Shown piece after piece: positions 47,093 through 56,446 of a stretch of 64,000 bases of DNA. Within the stretch, counting starts at the first letter, position 1, and every line of letters begins with the position of its first letter. The notes under the pieces were generated by a model, which saw nothing but the letters and a program-made list of their open reading frames with translations, had not been told where the DNA came from and did not search any database. The stretch comes from VAZQ01 sp963739175 (GTDB lineage Bacteria; Pseudomonadota; Alphaproteobacteria; Rhizobiales; Xanthobacteraceae): the NCBI GenBank assembly GCA_963739175.1, contig CAVTZH010000001.1, forward strand, positions 1,054,001 to 1,118,000, in the 5' to 3' direction. The position numbers and the translations under genes are program-made.

Positions 47093-47861
47093 CTAGGTGC
47101 GCAACAGCCCACCGCTCACGTGCAACGTCTGCCCGGTGATGAAGGCCGCGTCGTCGCTGGTGAGAAACGAAACGGTGCCGACCAGATCGGCCGGCACCTG
47201 ACCACGCGGGATCGCCTGCCGCGAGGCGGCCACGGCAAATGATTTCTCCATGTCGGTCTCGCCCGGACGCGGCCCGCGCGCCATCGCGCCGGGCGTGCGC
47301 GTGAGCGCCGGCGCGATCGCGTTGACGGTGATGCCGTGCGGCCCGAGCTCGGTCGCCAGCACATGCGTCAGGCCGATCAGGCCGCCCTTGCTGGCGACGT
47401 AGTGCGAAAAGCCGGACGCGCCGGTAAAAAAAGTACTCGACGCCATGCTGACGATGCGGCCCCATCCGTGCTTCTTCATGCCGGGCACGAACGCCGCGCA
47501 CATCAGGAACGCCGAATCGAGATTGATCGACAGCGTGCTCCGCCAGTCGGCGAACGTCATCTCCTCGAACAGCTGCAGCTTGAAGATGCCGGCATTGTTG
47601 ATGAGGATGTCGCAGCGGCCGAAGGTCTTGTCGACCTCGACGGCTAGCGCGTTGACCGCGTCCTCCGACGCCACGTCGCAGCGCACGTAGAGCGCCTGCC
47701 GCCCCGCCTTCTCCACTTGCTTGATGGTCTCGTCCGCCGGCTGGAGATCGGCGATGACGACATGCGCGCCGTCCTCCGCCAGCCGCTGCGCATAGGCCTG
47801 CCCGATGCCTGAGGCAGCGCCGGTGATGACGGCGATCTTTGTCGTGATGGGATTTTGCCAT
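47093..47861 (-). CDS. Short-chain dehydrogenase/reductase, one frameshift
   Basis: The ATG at 47861 (with AGGAA upstream) is out of frame by one base; removing one A from the AAAA run at about 47852-47855 gives MANPITTKIAVITGAASGIG, a textbook SDR start with the NAD(P) motif. Further on are DILINNAGIF, the catalytic SMASSTFFTGASGFSHYVASKGG (Ser, Tyr, Lys) and LTSDDAAFITGQTLHVSGG. Corrected length 255. The frame without correction would have no sensible start. Substrate unknown. It lies downstream of lpd on the same strand but is not part of the dehydrogenase complex. Confidence 0.85.
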
Positions 47862-47894
47862 TTCCTGCCCCCGCGAGATGCGGGCGGCAGGATA

Positions 47895-49304
47895 TCACAT
47901 ATGGATCGCGCGCTTGCCCACCGCGAGCGCGGCTTCCTTCACCGCCTCGGGCAGGGTCGGGTGCGCGTGGCAGGTGCGCGCGATGTCCTCCGCCGCGGCG
48001 CCGAACTCCATCGCCACGGCGGCCTCGGCAATCATGTTGCCGGCGTCGGCGCCGAGGATGTGCACGCCCAGCACCCGGTCGGTCTTGGCGTCCGCCAATA
48101 TTTTCACGAAGCCCTCGGTCTGCTGGTTGGCCTTGGCGCGGCCGTTCGCGGTGAACGGGAACTTGCCGGCGTTGTAGGCGACGCCCGCCTGCTTCAATTC
48201 CTCCTCGGATTTCCCGACCGAGGCGAGCTCCGGATAGGTGTAGATCACGTTCGGGATCACGTCGTAGTTCACGTGGCCGGCCTGCCCGGCGAGGATTTCC
48301 GCCACCGCCACGCCTTCGTCCTCGGCCTTGTGCGCCAGCATCGGCCCCGCGATCACGTCGCCGATGGCGTAGATGCCGGCAACGTTGGTGGCGAAGTGGT
48401 CGTCCACCATCACGCGGCCGCGGTTGTCCTTCTTCACGCCGGCTTCTTCGAGACCGAGCCCCTCGGTGTAGGGCACGCGGCCGATGGCGACGAGCACGAC
48501 GTCGGCCTCGATCGTCTCGGCTGCGCCGCCGGCCGCCGGCTCGACCTTGGCCTTGAGCTTCTTGCCGTTGGCGTCGACGCCGGTCACCTTGGACGACAGC
48601 TTGAACGCGATGCCCTGCTTTTCCAGCAGGCGCTGGAAGTTCTTCGCGACGTCGAGGTCGATGCCGGGCACGATGCGGTCGAGGAATTCGACCACCGTCA
48701 CCTGCGCGCCGAGCCGCCGCCACACCGAGCCGAGCTCGAGCCCGATCACGCCGGCGCCGACCACCAGCAGCTTCTCCGGCACCTTGCCGAGCACGAGCGC
48801 GCCGGTCGACGACACGATGCGCTTCTCGTCGATGTCGATGCCCTTGAGCCGCGTCACGTCCGAGCCGGTGGCGATGACGATGCTCTTGGTCTCGAGCGTC
48901 TGCGTCTTGCCGCCCTCGCCCTTCACCTCGACCTTGCCGGGCCCGGCGATGCGGCCCACGCCGCGCACGGCGTCGACCTTGTTCTTCTTGAGCAGGAAGT
49001 CGACGCCCTTGATATTGCCGTCGACGGCTTCGTCCTTGAATTTCATCATCGCGCCGAGATCGAGCGACGGCTTGCCGACCTTGATGCCCATCTTCGGGAA
49101 CGCGTGCCCGGCTTCCTCGAACATCTCCGACGCGTGCAGCAGCGCCTTCGACGGGATGCAGCCGACATTGAGGCAGGTGCCGCCGAAGGTCTTGTCCTTC
49201 TCCACCACCGCGGTCTTGAGGCCGAGTTGTGCCGCGCGGATCGCGCAGACATAGCCGCCGGGGCCGGTGCCGATGACCACAACGTCGTATCTCGAATCGG
49301 CCAT
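47895..49304 (-). CDS. lpd: Dihydrolipoyl dehydrogenase (E3)
   Basis: 469 residues, intact. FAD fold YDVVVIGTGPGGYVCAIRAA, redox disulfide GGTCLNVGCIPSK at residues 41-53, NAD fold LLVVGAGVIGLELGSVW, second FAD motif GIYAIGDVIAGPMLAHKAEDEG, and the C-terminal His-Glu pair in HAHPTLPEAVKEA. It reoxidises dihydrolipoyl groups of the 2-oxoglutarate dehydrogenase complex. It belongs with sucA and sucB but is separated from sucB by an antisense hydrolase gene and a repeat. Confidence 0.96.
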   Translation of the reverse strand: MADSRYDVVVIGTGPGGYVCAIRAAQLGLKTAVVEKDKTFGGTCLNVGCIPSKALLHASEMFEEAGHAFPKMGIKVGKPSLDLGAMMKFKDEAVDGNIKGVDFLLKKNKVDAVRGVGRIAGPGKVEVKGEGGKTQTLETKSIVIATGSDVTRLKGIDIDEKRIVSSTGALVLGKVPEKLLVVGAGVIGLELGSVWRRLGAQVTVVEFLDRIVPGIDLDVAKNFQRLLEKQGIAFKLSSKVTGVDANGKKLKAKVEPAAGGAAETIEADVVLVAIGRVPYTEGLGLEEAGVKKDNRGRVMVDDHFATNVAGIYAIGDVIAGPMLAHKAEDEGVAVAEILAGQAGHVNYDVIPNVIYTYPELASVGKSEEELKQAGVAYNAGKFPFTANGRAKANQQTEGFVKILADAKTDRVLGVHILGADAGNMIAEAAVAMEFGAAAEDIARTCHAHPTLPEAVKEAALAVGKRAIHM

Positions 49305-49394
49305 AGAGTTCTCTATATAGATTTGAATGTCATGTTCCGTCGTGCGCGATCAGCGGCGACATTGCCCGAAGCAAGGAAGGCAAGCAATCCTCTG

Positions 49395-50495
49395 ATGACG
49401 CGCCTCAGCCATACATTGGTATCAGCACTGCTCACGGCAATCACGATCGCGCCAGCGACCGCGCCGGCTCGTTCGCAGGCGCAAGTTTCGGACGCTTACG
49501 CCGCGGCATTCGACGCCTGGACCGCAAAGCATCGTCCGGCGACGGCAATCGCGGCGGTGCGCCGGCAGGGCGAGACCGTGTTCCTCAAAGGGCACAACGC
49601 CGACCCGCGCGCGCCGTCGCTGATCGGCAGCATGTCGAAGCCGATCACCGGCGTCTGCATCGCGACGCTGATCCGCGACGGCAAGCTCACGTTCACGACG
49701 CCGCTGCGCGATGCACTCGCCGGCTTCTTCCGCCGCCATGGCGCGCCGGCGGATCGCCGCCTGCTGAGCGTGACGATCGAGCAACTCCTGATGCATCGCT
49801 CCGGCCTCGCCGGGAACGACGAAGACGACCCGATGCAGGAGATCTGGCGCCGCCGCGCCGCAGAGGGCCTGGCGCATGTCGCGTCGATCGAGCCGCTGCT
49901 GGCCGAGCATTTCAAGCATCCGCTGGCGCACGCGCCCGGCAGCCACAGCTCCTACAGCAACACCGGCTTCGTCGTGCTGAGCGCCGTCATCGAGGAGGCG
50001 ACCGGCAAGTCCTACGAGAGCTATTGCCGGGAGGCGGTGTTCGCACCGCTCGGCATCGCGAGCGCGCGGTTGCATCCGGATTGGCGGCAGCTCTCGGGCG
50101 CGCGCGGCTGGATTGTCGCCCCCGCCGACTACCTCGCCTTTCTCGATGTGTTCGACCCGAAGCATCCGTTTCTCGGCGACCGGGTGAAGGCCTGGATCGT
50201 CGCGGCCGAGACGCGATGGGAGAAGGACTATCGCGGGCAGTTCGAAGGGCTCGGCATCGTGACCGCGATCACGCCCGCGGGCTGGCAGGTGATGCACAGC
50301 GGCATTCTCAATTTCCAAGGCAAGGGTGCCAAGGGTCAGCCGATCGAGGCCGCGATCCACAGCCACGCCTATCGGGAACCGAACGGCATCAGCGCGTTCC
50401 ACGCGATGACGCCGGCGATCGAGGACAACCCGGCGCTCAGCGAGCTCGACCAGGCGCTGCATCGGGTGCACGACACGTTGCTGAAGCCGCGATAG
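49395..50495 (+). CDS. Serine hydrolase, beta-lactamase/penicillin-binding-protein-like
   Basis: 366 residues from ATG 49395 with a signal peptide ending near ARSQA; ATG 49332 would add 21 residues. The active-site SxxK is in GSMSKPITGV, and the Tyr of the YxN motif is in SSYSNTGFVVLSAV. This is the class C-type serine hydrolase family, which includes esterases, DD-peptidases and lactamases; the lack of a clear KTG box argues against a resistance enzyme. It is on the opposite strand inside the suc/lpd block, followed by a palindromic repeat. Confidence 0.8.
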   Translation: MTRLSHTLVSALLTAITIAPATAPARSQAQVSDAYAAAFDAWTAKHRPATAIAAVRRQGETVFLKGHNADPRAPSLIGSMSKPITGVCIATLIRDGKLTFTTPLRDALAGFFRRHGAPADRRLLSVTIEQLLMHRSGLAGNDEDDPMQEIWRRRAAEGLAHVASIEPLLAEHFKHPLAHAPGSHSSYSNTGFVVLSAVIEEATGKSYESYCREAVFAPLGIASARLHPDWRQLSGARGWIVAPADYLAFLDVFDPKHPFLGDRVKAWIVAAETRWEKDYRGQFEGLGIVTAITPAGWQVMHSGILNFQGKGAKGQPIEAAIHSHAYREPNGISAFHAMTPAIEDNPALSELDQALHRVHDTLLKPR

Positions 50496-50522
50496 CCTAT
50501 CTCAACTCGGCCACTCTCAATC

Positions 50523-50639
50523 CGTCATCCTGAGGTGCTCGCGACAGCGAGCCTCGAAGGATGCACGGCCATGATGTTGCGTCAGCCGGGCCGTCGTCCT
50601 TCGAGGCCCGGCCTTCGGCCGAGCACCTCAGGATGACGG
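50523..50639. repeat. Intergenic palindromic repeat, GTCATCCTGAGG type
   Basis: CGTCATCCTGAGGTGCTC and GAGCACCTCAGGATGACG are the outer arms. Inner arms GCCTCGAAGGATG...CCTTCGAGGCCCG and CCGGCCTTCGGCCG complete the structure. It separates the hydrolase from the convergent sucB and may terminate both. Confidence 0.85.
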
Positions 50640-50665
50640 AGAAAGAGCGGAGCTCGCTTCGCGCA

Positions 50666-51910
50666 TTACAGGTCCAGCACCAGCCGCGCCGGATCCTCCA
50701 GCATCTCCTTTACCCGCACCAGGAACGTCACGGCCTCGCGGCCGTCGACGATGCGGTGGTCGTAGGAGAGCGCGAGATACATCATCGGCCTGATCACGAC
50801 CTGACCCTTCTCGGCCATCGGCCGCTCCTGGATCTTGTGCATGCCGAGGATGCCGGACTGCGGCGCGTTCAGGATCGGCGTCGACATCAGCGAGCCGTAG
50901 ACGCCGCCATTGGTGATGGTGAAGGTGCCGCCCTGCATCTCCTCGATCTTGAGCGCGCCGTCGCGGGCGCGGCGGCCGAAATCGGCGATCTCCTTTTCGA
51001 TCTGCGCCAGCGATTTCGTGTCGCAGTCGCGCACCACCGGGACGACCAGGCCGCGCTCGGTACCGACCGCGATGCCGACGTGGTAGTAGTTCTTGTAGAT
51101 GATGTCGGCGCCGTCGATCTCGGCGTTGACGGCAGGGATCTCGTGCAGCGCCTGCACGCAGGCCTTCACGAAGAAGCCCATGAAGCCGAGCTTCACGCCG
51201 TGCTTCTTCTCGAACAGATCGCGATACTGCGTACGCATCGCCATCACATGGCTCATGTCGACCTCGTTGAAGGTCGTGAGCATGGCGGCGGTGTTCTGCG
51301 CGTCCTTCAGGCGGCGCGCGATGGTCTGCCGCAGCCGCGTCATCTTCACGCGCTCTTCGCGCGCGGCGTCGTCCTGCGGCAGCGGCGCGCGCACCTGAAC
51401 GGCGGACGCCGGTTGGGCAACAGGTGTCGGCTGGGCGGCGGCGCGCTCGATCGCCGCCATCATGTCGCCCTTGGTGACGCGGCCGTCCTTGCCGGAACCC
51501 GGCACGGTCGCGGGATCCGTGCCGCTCTCGGCCGCCATCTTGCGCACCGAGGGCGCGACCGGCATGTCGGGCTTTGCTGCTTCAGGTTTGGGCGCCTGCG
51601 CCGCCGGCTTCGGCGGGGCGGCAGCCGGCTTTGACTCCGCGGCAGGCGCGGACTTGGCCGACGGCGCGGCGCCGGCGCCTTCCTTGATCTCACCGAGCAG
51701 CGCGCCGACCGCGACGGTGTCGCCGTCCTTGGCTGCGATGGCGGCAAGCGTGCCGGCGGCGGGCGCCGGCACCTCGATCGTCACCTTGTCGGTTTCGAGC
51801 TCGACCAGCGGCTCGTCGACCGCGACGGGATCGCCGGCCTTCTTGAACCATTTGCCGATGGTCGCCTCGGTGACGGATTCACCGAGGGTCGGGACGCGGA
51901 TTTCAGCCAT
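50666..51910 (-). CDS. sucB: Dihydrolipoyllysine succinyltransferase (E2 of 2-oxoglutarate dehydrogenase)
   Basis: 414 residues from ATG 51910. The lipoyl domain comes first, with Lys42 in ELETDKVTIEVPAP as the attachment site. An Ala/Pro-rich linker follows, then the E1/E3-binding domain VAPSVRKMAAESGTDPATV, a second linker, and the catalytic domain with the His-Asp pair in LSYDHRIVDGREAVTFL. It forms the 24-mer core. It is separated from sucA by 131 bases with two hairpins. Confidence 0.95.
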   Translation of the reverse strand: MAEIRVPTLGESVTEATIGKWFKKAGDPVAVDEPLVELETDKVTIEVPAPAAGTLAAIAAKDGDTVAVGALLGEIKEGAGAAPSAKSAPAAESKPAAAPPKPAAQAPKPEAAKPDMPVAPSVRKMAAESGTDPATVPGSGKDGRVTKGDMMAAIERAAAQPTPVAQPASAVQVRAPLPQDDAAREERVKMTRLRQTIARRLKDAQNTAAMLTTFNEVDMSHVMAMRTQYRDLFEKKHGVKLGFMGFFVKACVQALHEIPAVNAEIDGADIIYKNYYHVGIAVGTERGLVVPVVRDCDTKSLAQIEKEIADFGRRARDGALKIEEMQGGTFTITNGGVYGSLMSTPILNAPQSGILGMHKIQERPMAEKGQVVIRPMMYLALSYDHRIVDGREAVTFLVRVKEMLEDPARLVLDL

Positions 51911-51940
51911 GACATTTGCCCTAGAAAGACGTGGATGGCA

Positions 51941-52012
51941 TCGCAACTCGGGCTTGCCCGAGTTGCGACAACCTTATTTGAAACCCGCAAGTCGGGTAAA
52001 CCCGACTTGCGG
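51941..52012. repeat. Two tandem perfect hairpins between sucA and sucB
   Basis: TCGCAACTCGGGC-TT-GCCCGAGTTGCGA at 51941-51968 (13 pairs) and CCGCAAGTCGGG-TAAA-CCCGACTTGCGG at 51985-52012 (12 pairs) have related arms. They lie within the operon, 31 bases upstream of sucB, and no T run follows. Confidence 0.8.
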
Positions 52013-52041
52013 TGACAAGCCCGGCCATGACGCTTCAATAA

Positions 52042-55000
52042 CTAACTCAGCACGTCGTCGAAGATGGTCTTGAGCTGCGCGAGGTGGCGCGACATCACGC
52101 CGACCGCGGTCGCCGCCGCCTGCGGACGCCCGGCATAGCGCGCGCGCTTCTGCGTGGTGCCGGCCTGGTTGAGCACCCATTCGAGATACGGCTCGATGAA
52201 GTGCCACGCGCCCATGTTGCGCGGCTCCTCCTGGCACCACACCATCTCGGCCTGCTTGAAGCGCGACAGCTCCGCCAGCAGCGCCTTCATCGGCACCGGA
52301 TAGAGCTGCTCGACGCGCAGCAGGTAGACGTCGTTGACGCCGCGCTTCTCGCGCTCCTCATAGAGGTCGAAATAGACCTTGCCCGAGCACATCACGACGC
52401 GCCGGATCTTGTTGTCGGCCACCAGTTTGATCTTCTCGTCGGGCAGCAGTTGCGCGTCGTCCCACAGCAGGCGATGGAACGTCGTATCGGGCCCCATCTC
52501 GTCGAGCCGCGACACCGCGCGCTTGTGGCGCAACAGCGACTTCGGCGTCATCAGGATCAGCGGCTTGCGGATCTCGCGCTTCAACTGCCGGCGCAGGATG
52601 TGGAAGTAGTTCGCCGGCGTGGTGCAGTTCGCCACCTGCATATTGTCTTCGGCGCACATCTGCAGGAAGCGCTCGAGCCGCGCCGAGGAATGCTCCGGCC
52701 CCTGCCCTTCGTAGCCGTGCGGCAGCAGGCAGACGAGGCCGGACATGCGCAGCCACTTGCGCTCGCCCGACGAGATGAACTGGTCGAACACGACCTGCGC
52801 GCCGTTGGCGAAGTCGCCGAACTGCGCTTCCCACAGCGGTCAATGCGTTCGGCTCCGCCAGCGTGTAGCCGTACTCGAAGCCGAGCACCGCCTCTTCCGA
52901 GAGCATCGAGTTGACGACCTCGTAGCGCGCCTGCTTCTTGCCGAGCTCGTTGAACGGGATGTAGCGGTCCTCGTTCTCCTGGTCGATCAGCACCGAATGG
53001 CGCTGCGAGAAGGTGCCGCGCTCGACGTCCTGGCCGGACAGCCGCACCGGATGGCCGTCGAGCATCAGCGTGCAGAACGCCAGCGCCTCGCCGGTCGCCC
53101 AGTCGATATCCTGGCCGGTCTCGATCGCCTTGCGGCGGTTGTCGAGGAACCGCTGGATGGTGCGGTGAACGTGGAAGCCCGCCGGCACCGCCGTGATCTT
53201 CTCGCCGATCTCCTTGAGCGTCGCGATGTCGGCGCCGGTGATGCCGCGGCGCGGATCGTCCTGGTCGCGCGCCGCCTTGATGTCGGCCCAGCGGCCGTCG
53301 AGCCAGTCCGCGCTGTTGGCGTTGTAACCCTGGCTCGCCTCCTGCTCGATATCGAGCTTGGCGCGCCAGTCCGCGCGCATCTTCTCGACCTCGGCCTCGG
53401 TGACGACGCCTTCCTCGACCAGCTTCTTGGCGTAGATCTTCGACGTGGAGGGATGCGCCCGGATCGCCTTGTACATCAGCGGCTGGGTGAACGACGGCTC
53501 GTCGCCCTCGTTGTGGCCGAAGCGCCGGTAGCAGAACATGTCGATGACGACGGGCGTCTGGAACGTCTGCCGGAACTCGGTCGCGACCTTGGCGGCGTAG
53601 ACCACCGCTTCGGGATCGTCGCCGTTCGCATGGAAGATCGGCGCCTCGATCATCTTCGCCACGTCGGACGGATACGGCGACGAGCGCGAGTAGCGCGGAT
53701 AGGTGGTGAAGCCGATCTGGTTGTTGACGATGAAATGCACGGAGCCGCCGGTGCGGTGGCCGCGCAGGCCGGAGAGGCCGAAGCATTCCGCGATCACGCC
53801 CTGCCCCGCGAACGACGCGTCGCCATGGATCAAGAGCGGCATCACCATGGTGCGGTCCTCGCGGGTGGCGCCGTAATAGTCCTGCTTGGCGCGCACTTTG
53901 CCGAGCGCGACCGGCACCACGATCTCGAGATGCGACGGGTTCGCCGTCAGCGAGAGATGCACCTTGTTGCCGTCGAACTCGCGATCCGACGAGGCGCCGA
54001 GGTGATACTTCACGTCGCCGGAGCCTTCGACGTCGCTCGGCGTCGCCGAGCCGCCCTTGAACTCGTGGAAGATCACGCGGTGCGGCTTGGCCATCACCTG
54101 CGCCAGCACGTTGAGCCGGCCGCGATGCGCCATGCCGACGACGATCTCCTTCACGCCCATCGCGCCGCCGCGCTTGATGATCTGCTCGAGCGCCGGGATC
54201 ATCGATTCGGCGCCGTCGAGCCCGAAGCGCTTGGTGCCGGTGAATTTCAGGTCGCAGAAATTCTCGAAGCCTTCGGCCTCGATCAGCTTGTTGAGGATCG
54301 CGCGCCGGCCCTCGCGGGTGAAGCTGATCTCCTTGTCCGGCCCTTCGATGCGCTCCTGGATCCAGGCTTTCTGCGCCGGGTTGGAGATGTGCATGAACTC
54401 GATGCCGAGCGTCTGGCAGTAGGTGCGGCGCAGGATCGCGAAGATCTCGCGCAGCGTGCCGAATTCGAGCCCGAGCACCTTGTCGAGGAAGATCGGGCGA
54501 TCCATGTCGGCTTCGGTGAAGCCGTAGGAGCGCGGGTCGAGGTCTTCCTCGTTGTTGCGCGGCTCGAGCCCGAGCGGATCGAGGTTGGCGTGGAAGTGTC
54601 CGCGCGCGCGATAGGCGCGGATCAGCATCAGCGCGTGGATCGAATCGCGCGTCGCCTGCTGCACGTGTTCGGGCGAGAGCTCGACGCCGGTCGCCTGCGC
54701 CTTGGCCTTGATCTTGTTGCCGACCGCCTTCTCGACCTCATCCCAGTCGCCGGTGAGCGCTGCCACCAGCTCGCCCTGCGAGCGCTGCGGCCAGTTCGGA
54801 CGCCGCCAGGACGGGCCGTTCGCGGCCTTGGCGACTTCGGCCTGGCCGTCCTTCAGGCTCCGGAAGAACGCCTGCCACTCGGCATCGACCGCATTGGGAT
54901 TGGCGAGGTAGCGGGCGTAGAGATCCTCGATATAGGCGGCGTTGCCGCCATCCAGGAACGAAGTCAGGGCGAAGGCGGCGTTGGCGTCTTGGCGGGACAT
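52042..55000 (-). CDS. sucA: 2-oxoglutarate dehydrogenase E1, one frameshift
   Basis: Decarboxylates 2-oxoglutarate with thiamine diphosphate. N-terminus MSRQDANAAFALTSFLDGGN with YIEDLYARYLANPNAV. Cofactor and substrate blocks GMAHRGRLNVLAQVM, VKYHLGASSDREF, LTANPSHLEIVVPVALGK, HGDASFAGQGVIAECFG and YRRFGHNEGDEPSFTQPLMY. At 52837 one extra base breaks the frame, after which LWEAQFGDFANGAQVVFDQF continues to the C-terminus. The corrected length is 985 residues, as in relatives. The gene is essential for the TCA cycle here, so a sequence error is likely. Ribosome binding site GAGG precedes ATG 55000. Confidence 0.95.
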
Positions 55001-55249
55001 TCAGGGCATCCTCGATGGCAAGACCGGCCATGCAGGAAACGTGCAAGGAACGGCCCCGGAAGCGGTGATTTCAGGGGGCGAATCGCCCCAAAGAATTGCC
55101 CAGAGCCGGCGGATCACCTTTCCTACCCTATCTAATTAAGGATTGTGACTTGGGGAAGTGAAAGCGCTGAATCCGTTTTCAGATTTATTCCAAGGTGCGC
55201 CCGACAAAGCCAGCAGTCCCTGAAAAGCAAAAGGCCCCCGAAAAGCAAA
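55001..55249. promoter_or_regulatory. sucA upstream region
   Basis: About 250 bases between sucA and the downstream terminator of the first barrel gene. The AT-rich spot CCTACCCTATCTAATTAAGG near 55122-55141, read on the minus strand, is the probable sucA promoter area, but no exact -35/-10 is claimed. Nothing coding was found. Confidence 0.4.
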
Positions 55250-55272
55250 GGCCCCGGCGATGCGCCGGGGCC
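55250..55272 (-). terminator. Terminator of the first barrel gene
   Basis: GGCCCCGGCG-ATG-CGCCGGGGCC is a perfect ten-pair hairpin; on the minus strand it is followed by TTTGCTTTTCG, a broken T run. It lies 27 bases after the outer-membrane gene stop. Confidence 0.8.
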
Positions 55273-55298
55273 TCCCAAATTCGGACGCCAAGTTTCGA

Positions 55299-56093
55299 TC
55301 AGAATCTGCCGCCGCCGAAGCGGTAGTTCAGGCCGAGGCGGGTGATCCACACCTCGTCCTGGTTGCCAAAAGTGTAGCCGCGGCCCGGCACGCCAAAGTT
55401 GATCCCGTTGATGGTTGCGCCGGTAACGCTCACGTCGCTGTTGACGTAGCGCATGTAGAGGACTTCGCTCTTGATGCTCCAGTTGCCGCTCCAGGCCCAC
55501 TCGGTACCGAAGCCGGCGGTCCAGCCCCAGCGCGTGTGATTTGAGCTGATCACGGCCGTGGTGGCCGGCGCATCCTCGAAGATCGTATAATCCCGATTGA
55601 ACTTCGCGTAAGCGAAGCCGCCGGTGACGTAGAGCAGCAGGTTGTCGACGACGATACCGGCGCGGGTCCTGACCGTGCCGAACCAGCGCAGCTTGCTGGA
55701 AACGGTCAGCGCGTCCTGGGTGCCTGCGTCCCCGTCGAAGAAGTTTTCGCTCGCCTTCATGCCGGACCAGCTCCAGTCCGCCTCGACGCCAAACACGGTG
55801 CAGTTGCGCTGCCAGTTCCAGCCGATCTGAGCACCGCCGTGCCAATTGCCGTCGGCAATGTTGGCGCTGGTCGGAAGATCAGAGTCGATCGTTTGCACCA
55901 GGTTGCCACGATCAGCATAGTCATGGCGGTAGTAGCCGTAGCCGCCGTGACCGCCGAAGTAGAAGCCACCGAACTGCGCGCAGGCGGGCGCGACTGCGAT
56001 CGGTGCCTTGACCGGCGCGCGCAAGTCAGCGGCATTGGCGGCGCCGAGCGTCAGCGCACCGATGGATAGCGTTGCAATCAGAAGCTTGTTCAT
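55299..56093 (-). CDS. Outer-membrane beta-barrel protein (Omp25/porin-like)
   Basis: 264 residues from ATG 56093, with signal peptide MNKLLIATLSIGALTLGAANA cleaved before ADLRAP. Alternating strands follow: GYYRHDYADRGNLVQ, the AQIGWNWQRNCTVFGVEADW block, LRWFGTVRTRAGIVVDNLLLYVTGGFAYAKF, and a C-terminal RLGLNYRFGGGRF with a terminal Phe, the mark of outer-membrane barrels. This is the Rhizobiales Omp25/31-like family. The function is envelope structure or a small pore. A near copy lies upstream at 56447. Confidence 0.88.
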   Translation of the reverse strand: MNKLLIATLSIGALTLGAANAADLRAPVKAPIAVAPACAQFGGFYFGGHGGYGYYRHDYADRGNLVQTIDSDLPTSANIADGNWHGGAQIGWNWQRNCTVFGVEADWSWSGMKASENFFDGDAGTQDALTVSSKLRWFGTVRTRAGIVVDNLLLYVTGGFAYAKFNRDYTIFEDAPATTAVISSNHTRWGWTAGFGTEWAWSGNWSIKSEVLYMRYVNSDVSVTGATINGINFGVPGRGYTFGNQDEVWITRLGLNYRFGGGRF

Positions 56094-56397
56094 GATGATC
56101 CCCCGGTCGACTCCAACAATCTGGGAGCATTCATAGCGCATCCCCCGCAATTTGGCTGTGCCCTGGCGGCCACACTCACCAGCAAAAAACCGTGGCTGTG
56201 GCACGACTTAGTCACAGTTCCGGAAATGGCCGATAAATCGGGCAAATAGGGCGACGCCCGTCACTGCGGGTGGGGCCAGGGCCGCTGGATCCATGATCCA
56301 CAGCCCTCTGGCCCCGACAGCAGGGCGACGGGCCCATGCAACTGCCAACTGCGCCCATTTCTTTTCTGTCTGGCCTGGCCTGGCCTCAAACGCGAAA
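56094..56397. other. Gap between the two barrel genes
   Basis: Roughly 300 bases that hold the promoter and leader of the first barrel gene. The part near 56100-56200 is mixed composition; 56240-56390 is GC-rich. No gene, repeat or clear promoter motif was found. Confidence 0.4.
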
Positions 56398-56418
56398 GGC
56401 CCCGGCAGTGCCGGGGCC
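56398..56418 (-). terminator. Terminator of the second barrel gene
   Basis: GGCCCCGGCA-G-TGCCGGGGCC, followed on the minus strand by TTTCGCG. It is a near duplicate of the hairpin at 55250, so gene and terminator were copied together. Confidence 0.75.
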
Positions 56419-56446
56419 TCGCAATCCTCGAAACGTTCCGAGTCGA

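Noticed and set aside
47805..49394. Very long plus-strand frame running into the serine hydrolase
   Set aside because: The first 530 codons are the antisense of lpd and an SDR gene. The real gene starts near 49395 with a signal peptide.
49395..50495. Beta-lactamase resistance gene
   Set aside because: SxxK and YxN are present, but the third motif is not clear and the family is mostly esterases and peptidases.
52745..55135. Long plus-strand frame across sucA
   Set aside because: It is the antisense of a clear sucA gene; long antisense frames are expected at this GC content.
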